Shown here piece after piece: positions 8,567 through 16,156 of a DNA stretch of 37,969 nucleotides. The notes under the pieces are model-generated. The model had not been told where the DNA came from, searched no databases, and saw only the letters and a list, made by a program, of their open reading frames with translations. Made by a program: the position numbers and the translations under genes. Within the stretch, counting starts at the first letter, position 1. Each line of letters starts with the position of its first letter. The stretch comes from Bacillota bacterium. Lineage in GTDB: Bacteria; Bacillota; Clostridia; Acetivibrionales; DSM-1351. The DNA is taken from NCBI GenBank assembly GCA_023436485.1, contig JAEZIU010000137.1, positions 1-37,969 on the forward strand, in the 5' to 3' direction.

Positions 8567-9547
8567 ATGGAGAAAAATGTAAAACAAAAAGAGCCTTTAG
8601 TGGAACACATTTATACAGCAGACCCGTCTGCACATGTATTTGAAGGTAAAATTTATATTTATCCTTCTCATGACCTTGACGAGGATATAGTATCAAACGA
8701 TAACGGAGACCAGTATATGATGGAAGATTATCACATATTGTCTTTGAATGATTTAAATTCGCCTTGCGTTGACAATGGTGAAGCCCTTCACATGAAAGAT
8801 GTTCCATGGGTATCCAAACAAATGTGGGCACCAGATGCTGCTTACAAAAATAATACCTACTATTTGTACTTTCCTGCAAGAGATAAAGATGGCATATTCA
8901 GAATCGGAGTAGCTACAAGTTCATCCCCTTCAGGTCCGTTTACAGCTCAAAAAGAGCCTATTCCGGGTAGTTTCAGCATAGACCCTGCCGTTTTGGTGGA
9001 TGATGACAATAGAGGATATATTTATTTCGGCGGTCTTTGGGGCGGTCAACTTGAAAAGTGGCAGACAGAAAGTTATAACCCTAACGGTGAAGGCCCTGAT
9101 GCATCAGCACCGGCCATAGGCCCAAGAGTAGCTGAACTGAGCGATGATATGCTTACATTCAAAGAAGCACCTGCAGAGATATCCATTGTTGATGAAGAGG
9201 GTAATCCAATCCTTGCCGGTGATGAAGACAGAAGATATTTTGAAGGCCCATGGATGCACAAATACAACGGTAATTACTATCTTTCCTACTCAACAGGTAC
9301 AACTCATACTATTGTATACGCAGTTGGCAAAAACCCAAAAGGACCTTTTGTATTCAAAGGAAAAATACTTACACCTGTTGTAGGATGGACTACTCATCAC
9401 TCAATAGTTCAGTACCAGGACAAGTGGTATCTGTTCTACCATGACAGCTCATTATCAGGCGGTCGTGATAACAAGAGATGCGTTAAATTTACCGAACTGA
9501 AATATAACGAGGATGGAACTATCCAAACAATAGACCCATACAAGTAA
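8567..9547 (+). CDS. Glycoside hydrolase family 43 (arabinofuranosidase/xylosidase type), cytosolic
   Basis: This 326-residue protein has a single five-bladed beta-propeller catalytic domain and no signal peptide. Expected GH43 carboxylates are visible: D19 in TADPSAH (base), D139 in SIDPAV (pKa modulator) and E226 in YFEGPW (acid). The short length and absence of carbohydrate-binding modules fit an enzyme that trims imported arabino- or xylo-oligosaccharides. AAGGAGAAG provides the ribosome binding site. It stands alone between its own promoter and terminator, with no transporter or regulator adjacent. Subfamily specificity cannot be read from the sequence by eye. Confidence 0.88.
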   Translation: MEKNVKQKEPLVEHIYTADPSAHVFEGKIYIYPSHDLDEDIVSNDNGDQYMMEDYHILSLNDLNSPCVDNGEALHMKDVPWVSKQMWAPDAAYKNNTYYLYFPARDKDGIFRIGVATSSSPSGPFTAQKEPIPGSFSIDPAVLVDDDNRGYIYFGGLWGGQLEKWQTESYNPNGEGPDASAPAIGPRVAELSDDMLTFKEAPAEISIVDEEGNPILAGDEDRRYFEGPWMHKYNGNYYLSYSTGTTHTIVYAVGKNPKGPFVFKGKILTPVVGWTTHHSIVQYQDKWYLFYHDSSLSGGRDNKRCVKFTELKYNEDGTIQTIDPYK

Positions 9548-9570
9548 ACCGCCACATAAATAAAATGACT

Positions 9571-9622
9571 AAAAAAACTCCTTCTTGGCATTAATTAATA
9601 ACATGCTAGGGAGGAGTTTTTT
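9571..9622 (+). terminator. Rho-independent terminator after the GH43 gene
   Basis: AAAAAACTCCT near 9572 pairs with AGGAGTTTTTT ending near 9622, with inner pairs TTGGCAT / ATGCTAG. A T-run ends the hairpin. Confidence 0.88.
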
Positions 9623-9625
9623 AAA

Positions 9626-9654
9626 TTGCATTAATTTTCTTAATAATATAAAAT
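9626..9654 (+). promoter_or_regulatory. Sigma-A-type promoter for psd
   Basis: TTGCAT (9626-9631) and TAAAAT (9649-9654) are separated by 17 bases. Confidence 0.55.
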
Positions 9655-9694
9655 TCAGATAAAGAGTAAAATTATTTAAAGAAAAGAGAAAATA

Positions 9695-10597
9695 ATGATT
9701 CAGATTTATAATAGAAAAACTAAACAATATGATATTGAACAGGTAGCAGGAGGCAGTCTCCTAAATGCACTATATACAACAGGCCGGGGAAAGCTCGGAT
9801 TGGAGCTTTTGGTAAAGCGTAAAATATATTCTGCCTTAACAGGTTTTTTCTGTGACAGGAAAATAAGCAGGAAAACTATAAAGGGGTTTGCAAATAAATT
9901 TTCAATAGATATTAATGAATGTGAAAGCAAGCTGGAGGATTTCAATAGCTTCAATGACTTCTTTGCAAGAAAACTGAAAGCCTCTGCAAGAAAATTTGGT
10001 GCTCCTGAAGAAAAATTGTTGTCTCCGGGGGATGGGAGGCTTCAAGCCTGGGAGAATATAGATACGGAAAAGCTTCTCCAGATAAAAGGAATGACATACA
10101 GTTTAGGAGAACTTCTCAAAGACGAAAAGCTTGCACGAGAATATAATGGCGGTACTTACCTTATACTAAGACTTTGTCCTGTAGACTACCACAGGTTCCA
10201 TTTTTTTGACAGCGGTAAGTGTATGGAAACACACAAAGTAAAAGGTGAGTACTATTCCGTAAATCCAGTAGCATTGAGTAAAATACCTGAACTATTTTGC
10301 AGGAACAAAAGGGAATACAGCATATTCAAAACAGACAATTTTGATGATGTTCTGTTTATAGAGGTGGGAGCAACCTCAGTAGGCTCAATTATTCAGACTT
10401 ATGCTCCCGGAGAACGTGTTTCAAGAGGAGATGAAAAGGGGTTTTTTAAGTTCGGAGGTTCTACTGTTCTATTAATTTTTAAAAAGAATAAGGTAAAAAT
10501 AGATGATGATATAATACAACAGACCCAAGAAGGTTTTGAAACCAGAGTTCTGGCCGGAGATGTTATTGGTAATTGTATTGATAAAAGAACAAAGTAG
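9695..10597 (+). CDS. psd: Phosphatidylserine decarboxylase proenzyme
   Basis: This is a 300-residue pyruvoyl-dependent enzyme that converts phosphatidylserine to phosphatidylethanolamine at the membrane. FNDFFARKLK and DYHRFHFFDSG are family signatures. The autocleavage motif is GGST with S256, so maturation should give a large beta chain (1-255) and a small alpha chain starting with a pyruvoyl group. E. coli has LGST; GGST is seen in many Firmicutes. The N-terminus (MIQIYNRKTKQYDIEQVAGG) is of the Clostridium/Bacteroides long type. The ribosome binding site is weak (AAGAAAAGAGAA). No pssA lies in the window, so it must be encoded elsewhere. Confidence 0.92.
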   Translation: MIQIYNRKTKQYDIEQVAGGSLLNALYTTGRGKLGLELLVKRKIYSALTGFFCDRKISRKTIKGFANKFSIDINECESKLEDFNSFNDFFARKLKASARKFGAPEEKLLSPGDGRLQAWENIDTEKLLQIKGMTYSLGELLKDEKLAREYNGGTYLILRLCPVDYHRFHFFDSGKCMETHKVKGEYYSVNPVALSKIPELFCRNKREYSIFKTDNFDDVLFIEVGATSVGSIIQTYAPGERVSRGDEKGFFKFGGSTVLLIFKKNKVKIDDDIIQQTQEGFETRVLAGDVIGNCIDKRTK

Positions 10598-10607
10598 TCG
10601 ATTTATA

Positions 10608-10636
10608 TTGTTTCTGATGGTGTATTGGTTTATAAT
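10608..10636 (+). promoter_or_regulatory. Sigma-A-type promoter for pfkA
   Basis: TTGTTT (10608-10613) and a consensus TATAAT (10631-10636) are 17 bases apart. The pfkA ATG lies 84 bases downstream. Confidence 0.65.
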
Positions 10637-10653
10637 GAACTCAATTGGGTTCA
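10636..10653. promoter_or_regulatory. Near-palindrome at the pfkA transcription start (candidate operator)
   Basis: TGAACTCAATTGGGTTCA matches its own reverse complement at 16 of 18 positions and begins at the last base of the -10 box. A repressor bound here would block initiation. Confidence 0.4.
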
Positions 10654-10720
10654 GTTTATATTAAAAATTTGATGTATATATATGACATTCGGATTTTACT
10701 GTTTACGGGGAGGGTTTGAA

Positions 10721-11704
10721 ATGAGCGACATTAAAACAATAGGAGTACTTACCAGCGGCGGAGATGCTCCCGGAATGAATGCTGCCATACGTGCTGTTGT
10801 CAGAACAGGCATATATCATGGTTTTAAAATGTTAGGCATCAGAAAAGGCTATAATGGCCTTATTACCGGAGATATTTTTGATATGAGTGCCAGAGATGTA
10901 TCAGATATAATTCACCGTGGGGGAACGATACTTCAAACTGCCAGATGTAAGGCATTCACAACTGATGAAGGAATGCAGAAGGCAATGTCAATTTCAAAAG
11001 CTTTTGGTATGGATGCACTTGTTGTTATCGGAGGGGACGGCTCATACAGGGGAGCCAGAGATTTCAGCAAATTCGGTATGAAGGTTATGGGTTTGCCGGG
11101 AACAATTGATAATGACATAGCAAGTTCTGAATATACAATAGGTTACGATACAGCAATGAATACTGTTCAGGATGCACTCGATAAAATCAGAGATACAGCG
11201 TATTCTCATGAACGATGCAGTGTGCTTGAAGTAATGGGACGACGTGCGGGACATATTGCATTGAATGTAGGTATTGCAGGAGGTGCGGAAGTAATATTAC
11301 TTCCTGAAAGAGAATTTGATTTTGATAAAGATATTATAAGGAAAATAATACAAGGAAGAAATAACGGAAAGAAAAACTATATAATCATATTGGCTGAAGG
11401 TGTTGCTGAGAAAATAGGTGGAGCACTGGAACTATCCAAGAAGATAGAAGACCTTACCGGAATTGAAACAAGGGGAACAGTTTTGGGATACATCCAAAGA
11501 GGAGGAAGCCCAACTATTCAGGACAGGGTTATGGCAAGTGTCATGGGATCAAAAGCTGTAACACTACTCAAAGATGGTGTCTATAACAAAATTATATCTG
11601 TAAAGGATTCCAAGGTTGTTGATATAGACATAGATGAAGCATTGGCTATGAAAAAAGATATTGATAAGGATCTGCTTGAACTCAGCAATATACTCTCTAT
11701 CTAA
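10721..11704 (+). CDS. pfkA: ATP-dependent 6-phosphofructokinase
   Basis: This 327-residue enzyme phosphorylates fructose 6-phosphate to the 1,6-bisphosphate in glycolysis. LTSGGDAPGMNAAIRA at the N-terminus, GGDGSYRGA and the catalytic PGTIDNDI are present. The GGDGS (rather than GGDD) nucleotide site is typical of ATP-using group A1 enzymes, and MGRRAGHIA and IQRGGSPT are also conserved. I place the start at ATG 10721 because GGGGAGGG lies just upstream; the in-frame ATG at 10682 has no ribosome binding site and would add 13 non-conserved residues. It is monocistronic, with a near-palindrome at its promoter. Confidence 0.95.
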   Translation: MSDIKTIGVLTSGGDAPGMNAAIRAVVRTGIYHGFKMLGIRKGYNGLITGDIFDMSARDVSDIIHRGGTILQTARCKAFTTDEGMQKAMSISKAFGMDALVVIGGDGSYRGARDFSKFGMKVMGLPGTIDNDIASSEYTIGYDTAMNTVQDALDKIRDTAYSHERCSVLEVMGRRAGHIALNVGIAGGAEVILLPEREFDFDKDIIRKIIQGRNNGKKNYIIILAEGVAEKIGGALELSKKIEDLTGIETRGTVLGYIQRGGSPTIQDRVMASVMGSKAVTLLKDGVYNKIISVKDSKVVDIDIDEALAMKKDIDKDLLELSNILSI

Positions 11705-11728
11705 TTAAAACCATAAATATTATTAAAT

Positions 11729-11770
11729 AAAAAGAACACAGATTTCATATGGAATATGTGTTCTTTTTGT
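11729..11770 (+). terminator. Rho-independent terminator after pfkA
   Basis: AAAGAACACA pairs with TGTGTTCTTT, followed by T residues. Confidence 0.88.
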
Positions 11771-11799
11771 ACATACAAGCATGAAATGAGGAATGCTAA

Positions 11800-12936
11800 A
11801 TGAAGAAGTTTGTTATTGCTCCTGATTCATTTAAAGGAAGTATGAGTTCTGTTGAGGTTTGCGACATAATAAAAACAAAACTTAAGCAATTTTATCCGTA
11901 CAGTGAAGTGGTTGAAATACCTGTAGCTGACGGAGGAGAAGGGACTTCTGATTGTTTCATTCAGCTGCTGGGAGCAGAGAAAGTTACTCTTGAGGCAACA
12001 GGACCCTATAATGAAAAACTAAAAGGCTATTACGCCAGAAAAGGTAATACAGCTATTCTGGAGACAGCCATGTTTGCAGGCCTTCCATTAGCTGAAGGGA
12101 GGCTTGATCCCTCGCTGACAACTACCTTTGGAGTGGGTACAATGATACGCCATGCTATAGAAAACGGCTGCCGTGAAATAATTATAGGTCTTGGTGGAAG
12201 CTGCACAAATGATGCAGGTACAGGGATGGCATGTGCCTTAGGTATAAAGTTTAAAAACAAGTCAGGGGAAGAGTTTATTCCCACAGGGGCTACACTGGGA
12301 GTAATAGCTCAGATTGACACCACTTTGGCTGATCAGCTTCTGAAAGACTGTAAAATAATAGCCATGTGCGATATTGACAACCCCATGTATGGCAAAAACG
12401 GGGCGGCATACGTATATGCACCACAAAAAGGTGCCGACGAAGAAATGGTATTACTGCTTGACAAAAATCTTATGGATTTATCCAATACAATAAAAAGTCA
12501 GCTGGGGGTTGATGTTTCAGAAATTCCGGGAAGTGGTGCAGCAGGTGCAATGGGAGCAGGAATACTGGCTTTCCTTAAAGGAAGCCTCAAACCCGGAATC
12601 GAAACAGTTCTTGATTTAGTTGGCTTCGATGATGCAATCAAAGATGCTGATATAGTTTTCACCGGAGAAGGGAAAATAGACGGGCAAAGCCTTAGAGGAA
12701 AGGTTGTCATAGGTGTTGCTGCCAGAGCCGCTAAAATGAATGTTCCCGTTATTGCTATAGTCGGTGATGTGGGGGAGGGAGCAGAAGTAGCTTATAGTAT
12801 GGGCGTGTCGGCTATTGTAAGTATAAACAGGGTCGCTTTGCCCTTTGAGAAAGCAAAATCAAGGAGCAAAAAAGATCTGGCAGATACCGTGGATATGGTA
12901 ATGAGGCTGCTTAAACACCAGGTTATTCAAAAATAA
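11800..12936 (+). CDS. glxK: Glycerate kinase
   Basis: The 378-residue protein is a full-length glycerate kinase of the GarK/GlxK family, which phosphorylates D-glycerate with ATP and feeds it into lower glycolysis. Recognisable segments are the N-terminal KFVIAPDSFKGSMSS, PVADGGEGTSD near 43-53, GLGGSCTNDAGTGMA near 129-143, GSGAAGAMGAG near 246 and FTGEGKIDGQS near 287. The start has a moderate GAGGA site. Its last 14 bases overlap the convergent downstream gene. The neighbouring pfkA is a plausible metabolic companion but has a separate terminator. Product position (2- or 3-phosphoglycerate) is not decided by sequence. Confidence 0.9.
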   Translation: MKKFVIAPDSFKGSMSSVEVCDIIKTKLKQFYPYSEVVEIPVADGGEGTSDCFIQLLGAEKVTLEATGPYNEKLKGYYARKGNTAILETAMFAGLPLAEGRLDPSLTTTFGVGTMIRHAIENGCREIIIGLGGSCTNDAGTGMACALGIKFKNKSGEEFIPTGATLGVIAQIDTTLADQLLKDCKIIAMCDIDNPMYGKNGAAYVYAPQKGADEEMVLLLDKNLMDLSNTIKSQLGVDVSEIPGSGAAGAMGAGILAFLKGSLKPGIETVLDLVGFDDAIKDADIVFTGEGKIDGQSLRGKVVIGVAARAAKMNVPVIAIVGDVGEGAEVAYSMGVSAIVSINRVALPFEKAKSRSKKDLADTVDMVMRLLKHQVIQK

Positions 12937-13915
12937 TGTCGTGGTACTTAAATTTGACAGACAAATCACAATTGATTCCTGAAGTATAGGAGTTGTTCCC
13001 AAAAAGTTTCAAGGCATAGGAAATGTTGGAATTATCCTCTGTTATAGTTGAATAAAGCACCTGACAAAAGTGCTGTGTTTTTTCACAGGCCTCTTTAAAC
13101 ATATCTATAAATGAAAGGGTACTTTTGCTGTTTATATCATATGGCAGGGCCCATTCTTTTTTTGCAAGATTCAAGTAATCCAAGCCGTCCTTTAGCTTTA
13201 AAGGAAAGATTAGGCTTGAAAATAGGGGAAACCCATAGATAAGTTGGTCTATACCGGCTACAAATTTCTTCTTTATGCCGTGGGGATCCCTGAGAATTTT
13301 TTCTACTGTATTCATGTCTTTTATGGCTCTTGAGATAAGTTTACCGGGAATATTAAAATTAAAAACTGAAGCTATAACACTTTCGTACATCTCTCCGATT
13401 ATTTCACGTTCCCTTATGGTTATACCTATGAGCTTGTCAATGCTTATCTCATGAACTTTTTTGTTCAAAAGCCGATTACATATCAATACGTCAATAGAAG
13501 TTTCGAAACGCCTATGATAGTAATGGTACAGGTTTGTGCGTGGATCATTGTCTGTTTTGAAGCCTGATTTATAGAAAATATAAGGATGAGTAATACTGTC
13601 CAGACAGTTATGGCTTAAAAATCCCATAAAATAAACAGTAAGAATGTTTTTTACATTCCCCTCCTGCTTCAAAATGTAATCAATCATTTCACTGAATACA
13701 AGATTCACTTTAGATGTATGAAATTTATCTCCTATAGTCCCATATGGGGTTTTAGGAGACCAAGGCCAGATACCATAGTAAAAAAGTACATCGGGGCCCT
13801 GAACCCCCAGATTAAAGACGTTTTTATATTGTTCAATGAGTTTTTTGCACTCTTTATTTTCAATCATTTTAACAGCTTCTAAGCCGCAAAGATAATGAGT
13901 AACCAGATTAGGCAT
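12923..13915 (-). CDS. Zinc-dependent phospholipase C-like protein
   Basis: This 330-residue protein begins MPNLVTHYLCG, and shows GVQGPDVLFYYG near 37-48, FLSHNCLDSITHPYIFY near 99-115 and YHRRFETSID near 130. The spaced His/Asp residues fit the Zn_dep_PLPC family (bacterial phospholipase C/S1-P1-like fold). Unlike secreted alpha-toxin-type enzymes there is no signal peptide or C2-like domain, so a cytosolic metal-dependent hydrolase of unknown substrate is more likely. It overlaps the 3' end of the glycerate kinase gene by 14 bases, convergently. The ribosome binding site is a GGAGG immediately upstream of the ATG. Confidence 0.7.
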   Translation of the reverse strand: MPNLVTHYLCGLEAVKMIENKECKKLIEQYKNVFNLGVQGPDVLFYYGIWPWSPKTPYGTIGDKFHTSKVNLVFSEMIDYILKQEGNVKNILTVYFMGFLSHNCLDSITHPYIFYKSGFKTDNDPRTNLYHYYHRRFETSIDVLICNRLLNKKVHEISIDKLIGITIREREIIGEMYESVIASVFNFNIPGKLISRAIKDMNTVEKILRDPHGIKKKFVAGIDQLIYGFPLFSSLIFPLKLKDGLDYLNLAKKEWALPYDINSKSTLSFIDMFKEACEKTQHFCQVLYSTITEDNSNISYALKLFGNNSYTSGINCDLSVKFKYHDIIFE

Positions 13916-14034
13916 GTTTCCTCCGTATACCCTTAAATGGGGTTCATATGTAAATTATGTACAATATTCATTTTAGATATGTAAATTATACGATTTAACC
14001 TTTTGAAAGTATACAAAAAATTTATATTTACATA

Positions 14035-14063
14035 TTGACTTTGGGGTTATTTGGTTATATAGT
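14035..14063 (+). promoter_or_regulatory. Sigma-A-type promoter of the first GntR/ABC module
   Basis: TTGACT (14035-14040) and TATAGT (14058-14063) are 17 bases apart. TTGGTTA (14051-14057), just before the -10 box, is inverted relative to the TTAACCAA repeats downstream. Confidence 0.75.
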
Positions 14064-14076
14064 TAGTTATATAAGT

Positions 14077-14113
14077 AATTAACCAATTAACCAATTAACC
14101 AATTAACCAATTA
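14077..14113 (+). repeat. Tandem repeat of AATTAACC, four full copies plus a partial
   Basis: Exact 8-base units occupy 14077-14084, 14085-14092, 14093-14100 and 14101-14108, with AATTA continuing to 14113. They lie in the presumed 5' leader and run into the ribosome binding site AGGTGG. They may be operator copies or a slippage-prone spacer. Confidence 0.9.
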
Positions 14114-14125
14114 GGTGGTGAAAAC

Positions 14126-14494
14126 ATGAAGCTAGATTTTAATAATGACAAACCTATATATCTTCAACTTTCTGAGGAATTGGAGGATGCCATTATAGCA
14201 GGGGCGTACCAAGAGGAGACACAAATTCCATCCACAACAGAGATATCAGTAAACTACAAAATAAACCCGGCCACTGCGTTAAAGGGAATAAATATTTTAG
14301 TTGATAACGGAATTGTTTATAAGAAGAGGGGGCTTGGCATGTTTGTTGCAAATGGAGCAAAAGAAAAAATACTTGAACAGCGGAAGGTGGATTTTTTTGA
14401 AAGCTATATAAAATCTCTTGTGACAGAGGCAAAAAAGCTTTCAATCTCAAAAGAGGATATTTTAAAAATGTTGGAAAGAGGGTTTGAAATATGA
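14126..14494 (+). CDS. GntR-family (YtrA subfamily) transcriptional regulator
   Basis: This 122-residue protein has an N-terminal winged helix (PIYLQLSEELEDAIIAGAY ... QIPSTTEISVNYKINPATA) and a short helical C-terminus with no ligand domain, the YtrA layout. It starts 12 bases after the tandem repeats and overlaps the next gene by four bases (ATGA), so it is translationally coupled to an ABC ATPase. YtrA regulators normally repress their own operon and often respond to cell-envelope-active compounds. Autoregulation through the repeats or the TTGGTTA inverted half-site is my inference. Confidence 0.88.
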   Translation: MKLDFNNDKPIYLQLSEELEDAIIAGAYQEETQIPSTTEISVNYKINPATALKGINILVDNGIVYKKRGLGMFVANGAKEKILEQRKVDFFESYIKSLVTEAKKLSISKEDILKMLERGFEI

Positions 14495-15342
14495 GCCAAA
14501 TGGAAATCAAGAATATAACAAAAAAATTCGCAGACGTGACAGCCCTGGAAAATATCAGCTTGAAACTGGAAGAAAACAAGATTTATGGGCTGCTGGGCCG
14601 TAACGGAGCAGGAAAGACAACCTTACTGAACCTGATTACAAACAGGATTTTCCCTACAGAAGGTGAGATTCTGGTAGACGGTGAAAATGTTATAGAGAAT
14701 GATATTGCATTATCAAAGATATATTTTATGGCTGAAAAGAATTACTATCCGGAGAATATGACAGTAAAAAGGGCATTTAATTGGACAAAACAATTCTACA
14801 CTGATTTTGACAGTGAATATGCTGCTGAGTTGTGTGAGAAGTTTTCCCTTAAATTGAGTCAAAAGATAAAAACTTTGTCTACAGGTTATACATCTATATT
14901 CAAAATGATTTTAGCCTTATCCTGTAATGTGCCTTTTGTTCTTTTAGATGAGCCTGTTCTGGGACTTGATGCAAATCATCGTGACTTGTTTTATAAGGAA
15001 CTGCTTAAAAATTATAGTGAAAAGCCCAAAACAATTGTCATTTCAACACACTTAATTGAAGAAGCGGCAGACATAATTGAGGACGTTATAATAATAAAAT
15101 CAGGCAAATTGATTTTGAACGAAGCAGTTGAGAGCGTTCTGTCACAGGGTTATGCCATAACAGGAAGTATATCTGCGGTTGATAGTTTTACTGCCGGAAG
15201 AAATGTACTTGGAGCGGATACAATAGGGGGAATCAAATGTGCATATGTACTTGGACATTTGGAAAAGGCAGGTATTCCCGACGGACTGGAAGTTACAAAA
15301 CCTGATTTACAGAAACTATTTATTCACATGACTAATAAATAA
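14491..15342 (+). CDS. ABC transporter ATP-binding protein (YtrA-type module)
   Basis: A 283-residue cytosolic ATPase. Walker A is GRNGAGKTT near residues 36-44, Walker B is FVLLDEPVLGLD near 148, and the H-loop is in VISTHLIEE. The signature loop reads LSTGYTS rather than LSGGQ, a divergence common in ABC-2 exporters of this type. Residues 210-283 are a variable tail. It partners with the permease 15 bases downstream, probably for export or for removal of an envelope-targeting compound. The substrate is unknown. Confidence 0.88.
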   Translation: MSQMEIKNITKKFADVTALENISLKLEENKIYGLLGRNGAGKTTLLNLITNRIFPTEGEILVDGENVIENDIALSKIYFMAEKNYYPENMTVKRAFNWTKQFYTDFDSEYAAELCEKFSLKLSQKIKTLSTGYTSIFKMILALSCNVPFVLLDEPVLGLDANHRDLFYKELLKNYSEKPKTIVISTHLIEEAADIIEDVIIIKSGKLILNEAVESVLSQGYAITGSISAVDSFTAGRNVLGADTIGGIKCAYVLGHLEKAGIPDGLEVTKPDLQKLFIHMTNK

Positions 15343-15357
15343 TGGAGGGGATTATTA

Positions 15358-16089
15358 ATGAGATTAAAAACAGCTTCAAAATATATATTTTCAGAGCTAA
15401 AGAACTCTGTATTATCTTTCTATTTAATTATATTAATACTAACAATCATATTTTCAATCATGATTTCTTTTACCACATCAAAGGGTGACAGTTCATTTAA
15501 CGGAATTGAAATGATGTCGGCAATATTTTTGTTTGTTGTAGGGTTAAACTCTTTTAGAAGAAATTATTTGTTTTTAATATCAAATGGTGTGCCAAGGCGA
15601 ACCCAGTTCATGAGCTTTTTCCTGGCTGCGATTCCTGTAACGGTAGGTATGGCGGTTGTTGAAAGGGTTTTAGGAGCTATACTTATACGAATAACAAATT
15701 ATCACACTTTGTATGGTATGCTTTATCAGGATAAAACACAAAGCAACGGAAATATAATTATTTCTTTATTATGGAGCATAACACTGTATACATGTGCAAT
15801 AACTCTTGGTTATTTCATAACACTGGCGTATTACAGAATGAACAAAATTCAAAAGATATGTGTATCAGTTGGAGTTCCGGCTTTCTTTTTTATGATTTTA
15901 CCTTATATCGCTTTCAAATGGTCATCAATTGAAACTATTAACCGGGTGTACGGTACAATACGTACATTGTTTGGAGTAAACGGAGAGTATAGACCAATGA
16001 ATGCAGTAGCTACTTTTCTAGTATTGACAGTCGCCCTGTTTGCTCTGTCATATTTGTTGATAAGAAAGGCTCCCGTAAAAGAGAATTAG
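15358..16089 (+). CDS. ABC-2-type transporter permease (YtrA-type module)
   Basis: A 243-residue membrane protein with six predicted hydrophobic helices (about 19-38, 52-64, 87-105, 136-155, 167-188, 217-236). It has no similarity I can name beyond an ABC-2 permease shape. AGGGG precedes the ATG and the upstream gene is the matching ATPase. It closes the three-gene operon and is followed by a strong terminator. Confidence 0.75.
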   Translation: MRLKTASKYIFSELKNSVLSFYLIILILTIIFSIMISFTTSKGDSSFNGIEMMSAIFLFVVGLNSFRRNYLFLISNGVPRRTQFMSFFLAAIPVTVGMAVVERVLGAILIRITNYHTLYGMLYQDKTQSNGNIIISLLWSITLYTCAITLGYFITLAYYRMNKIQKICVSVGVPAFFFMILPYIAFKWSSIETINRVYGTIRTLFGVNGEYRPMNAVATFLVLTVALFALSYLLIRKAPVKEN

Positions 16090-16103
16090 ATAAAAATGGA
16101 TGT

Positions 16104-16156
16104 AAAAAGAATCGGGCAGTAACGGCAAAATCGCCTTTACTGCCCGATTTTTTTAT
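16104..16156. terminator. Shared bidirectional terminator between the two ABC modules
   Basis: AATCGGGCAGTAACGGC pairs with GCCTTTACTGCCCGATT (one mismatch), flanked by A-rich and T-rich runs, so it works both ways. The minus-strand permease stop codon (16153-16155) lies inside the T-run. Confidence 0.9.

Noticed and set aside
14077..14113. Tandem repeats as a CRISPR fragment
   Set aside because: Eight-base units without spacers; no cas genes.
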